Assembly (NCBI GenBank): GCA_902783675.1
Contig: CACZRW010000094.1
Span: 1-7,933 of the forward strand
Direction: 5' to 3'
DNA from: an uncultured Pseudomonadota bacterium
Lineage (GTDB): Bacteria; Pseudomonadota; Alphaproteobacteria; CACZRW01
DNA length: 7,933 bases
The notes below the pieces were generated by a model. The model worked only from the letters and a program-made list of their open reading frames with translations. It was not told the DNA's origin and searched no databases. A program made the translations under genes and the position numbers. Positions 7,000 to 7,933 of this stretch are shown here, piece by piece; position 1 is the first letter of the stretch; each line of letters starts with the position of its first letter.

Positions 7000-7929
7000 A
7001 TGACAGTTTTACAAAAGACCATAAAAAACGAAATATCCTGCGTTGGTATCGGCTTACACTCCGGCGCGAAGGTAAAGCTCACCTTAAAGCCCGCCGCGAT
7101 TGACGCCGGCATCACCTTCAAGCGCACGGATATCAGCGGGGCTTCCGCGACGATTGCGGCACACTATGATAATGTGGTTGACACGCGCCTTTGCACCTGT
7201 ATCAGCGATGGCAAGGGACATAACATCTCCACGATAGAGCATTTAATGTCGGCGCTTCACGGTCTTGGCATTACCAACTTGAACATTGAAATCACCGGCG
7301 AGGAAATGCCCATTTTGGACGGCAGCTCGGCCGATTTTGTTTTCCTGTTGCACTGCGCCGGTATTGTGGAACAGCAAGCTCTGGCAAAAATGATAAGGGT
7401 GAAAAAGCCCGTAACGGTTAAAGACGGCGACGCCTTCATTACCCTTCTTCCCGCTCGGGACAACTTCGGCATTGACTTTACACTTGATTATGCGCACTGC
7501 CCGACTATCGGCAAAGACAGCTTGGACTTCTCTCTTAACTGCGCTGCTTATGAAAACGAAATTGCGCCCGCGCGCACCTTTGGTCTTGCCAAGGAGATTG
7601 AGCAGATTCGCAACATGGGTCTTGCCAAAGGCGGCTCGCTTAAAAATGTTTTGATTGCCACGAACGAAGGCGTTATGAACCCCGAAGGCCTGCGCATGAA
7701 GGGCGAGTTTGTCCGCCATAAAGTCCTTGACGCTATCGGCGACATGTATCTTGCCGGCTATGCGATAGAGGGGCAGATTATTGCCTCTAAATCCGGCCAC
7801 CACCTTAACGACCTTTTGTTAAAAGAGTTATTTAAGAACAAGGCAAACTACGAAATCGTAAACAGCACCTTGGAAGATAGCTTTGCTCCCGCCAAGGAAT
7901 GGACCGAATCCGTCGCCGTCGGCAGCTAA
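7000..7929 (+). CDS. lpxC: UDP-3-O-acyl-N-acetylglucosamine deacetylase
   Basis: LpxC removes the acetyl group from UDP-3-O-acyl-GlcNAc in the cytoplasm with a zinc ion; it is the committed step of lipid A synthesis. The 309-residue product is complete and close to the E. coli length of 305. Visible hallmarks are GIGLHSG (16-22), STIEHLMSALHGLGI (77-91) with zinc ligand H81 and E80, MPILDGSSADF (103-113), ARTFG (191-195), GGSLKN (211-216), FVRHKVLDAIGD (237-248) with zinc ligands H240 and D244 plus D248, and SGHHLNDLL (265-273) with the catalytic His at 267. All key residues are present, so the enzyme should be active. The ATG gives the standard N-terminus; the only Shine-Dalgarno-like sequence is a weak GGAAAAG about 8 bases away. 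It is divergent from upp and has its own candidate promoter. In many alphaproteobacteria lpxC follows ftsZ, which is not the case here. The C-terminus ends in SVAVGS; LpxC levels are set by proteolysis in several bacteria, but no degron can be called. Confidence 0.97.
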   Translation: MTVLQKTIKNEISCVGIGLHSGAKVKLTLKPAAIDAGITFKRTDISGASATIAAHYDNVVDTRLCTCISDGKGHNISTIEHLMSALHGLGITNLNIEITGEEMPILDGSSADFVFLLHCAGIVEQQALAKMIRVKKPVTVKDGDAFITLLPARDNFGIDFTLDYAHCPTIGKDSLDFSLNCAAYENEIAPARTFGLAKEIEQIRNMGLAKGGSLKNVLIATNEGVMNPEGLRMKGEFVRHKVLDAIGDMYLAGYAIEGQIIASKSGHHLNDLLLKELFKNKANYEIVNSTLEDSFAPAKEWTESVAVGS

Positions 7930-7933
7930 TCCT

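Noticed and set aside
6894..7127. A 77-codon minus-strand open frame across the lpxC start and upstream region
   Set aside because: It overlaps the conserved lpxC N-terminus and the promoter region, and its product has no recognisable features.
7243..7803. A 186-codon minus-strand open frame within lpxC
   Set aside because: It lies opposite the catalytic core of a clearly conserved enzyme and has no motif of its own.

Overview
The window looks like an ordinary piece of a Gram-negative chromosome, most likely from an alphaproteobacterium. The evidence is an LpxC (lipid A synthesis) and a large AsmA-type envelope protein, both of which need an outer membrane. The N-terminal wording of Mfd (a 'PAWDTLPYDRVSPN' type segment) reads like alphaproteobacterial homologues. 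Base composition is a little under 50% GC by eye, unlike the high-GC free-living members, so a host-associated or gut-type lineage is possible, but I cannot place it further.

Layout: two divergent transcription units are separated by a 280-base intergenic region (6720-6999). Leftward (minus strand) runs upp (uracil phosphoribosyltransferase), then 33 bases later a 1257-residue AsmA family protein, then 17 bases later mfd (transcription-repair coupling factor), which runs off the left edge after 747 codons with no internal stop. The tight spacing and shared strand suggest one operon, upp-asmA-mfd. Rightward (plus strand) is a complete lpxC, ending 4 bases before the window does. There is no tRNA, rRNA, CRISPR array, insertion sequence or phage gene, and no gene-free stretch longer than 300 bases.

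The intergenic region holds the regulatory signals: a candidate sigma-70-type promoter for lpxC with 17-base spacing, a perfect 12-base palindrome inside that spacer, a TTAA-N7-TTAA sequence matching the CtrA cell-cycle regulator box, a weaker candidate promoter for upp, and a pair of 13-base near-identical direct repeats in the upp upstream region.

Functionally, lpxC commits UDP-GlcNAc derivatives to lipid A, and the AsmA-type protein is probably a periplasmic lipid bridge anchored in the inner membrane. Both therefore act in outer-membrane building. upp (pyrimidine salvage) and mfd (repair of transcribed DNA) are housekeeping genes without an obvious link to it. The most unusual gene is the AsmA protein: it has no cysteine and carries a roughly 224-residue, charged, helix-forming tail after its recognisable C-terminal AsmA region. 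I see no convincing novel multi-gene system here.
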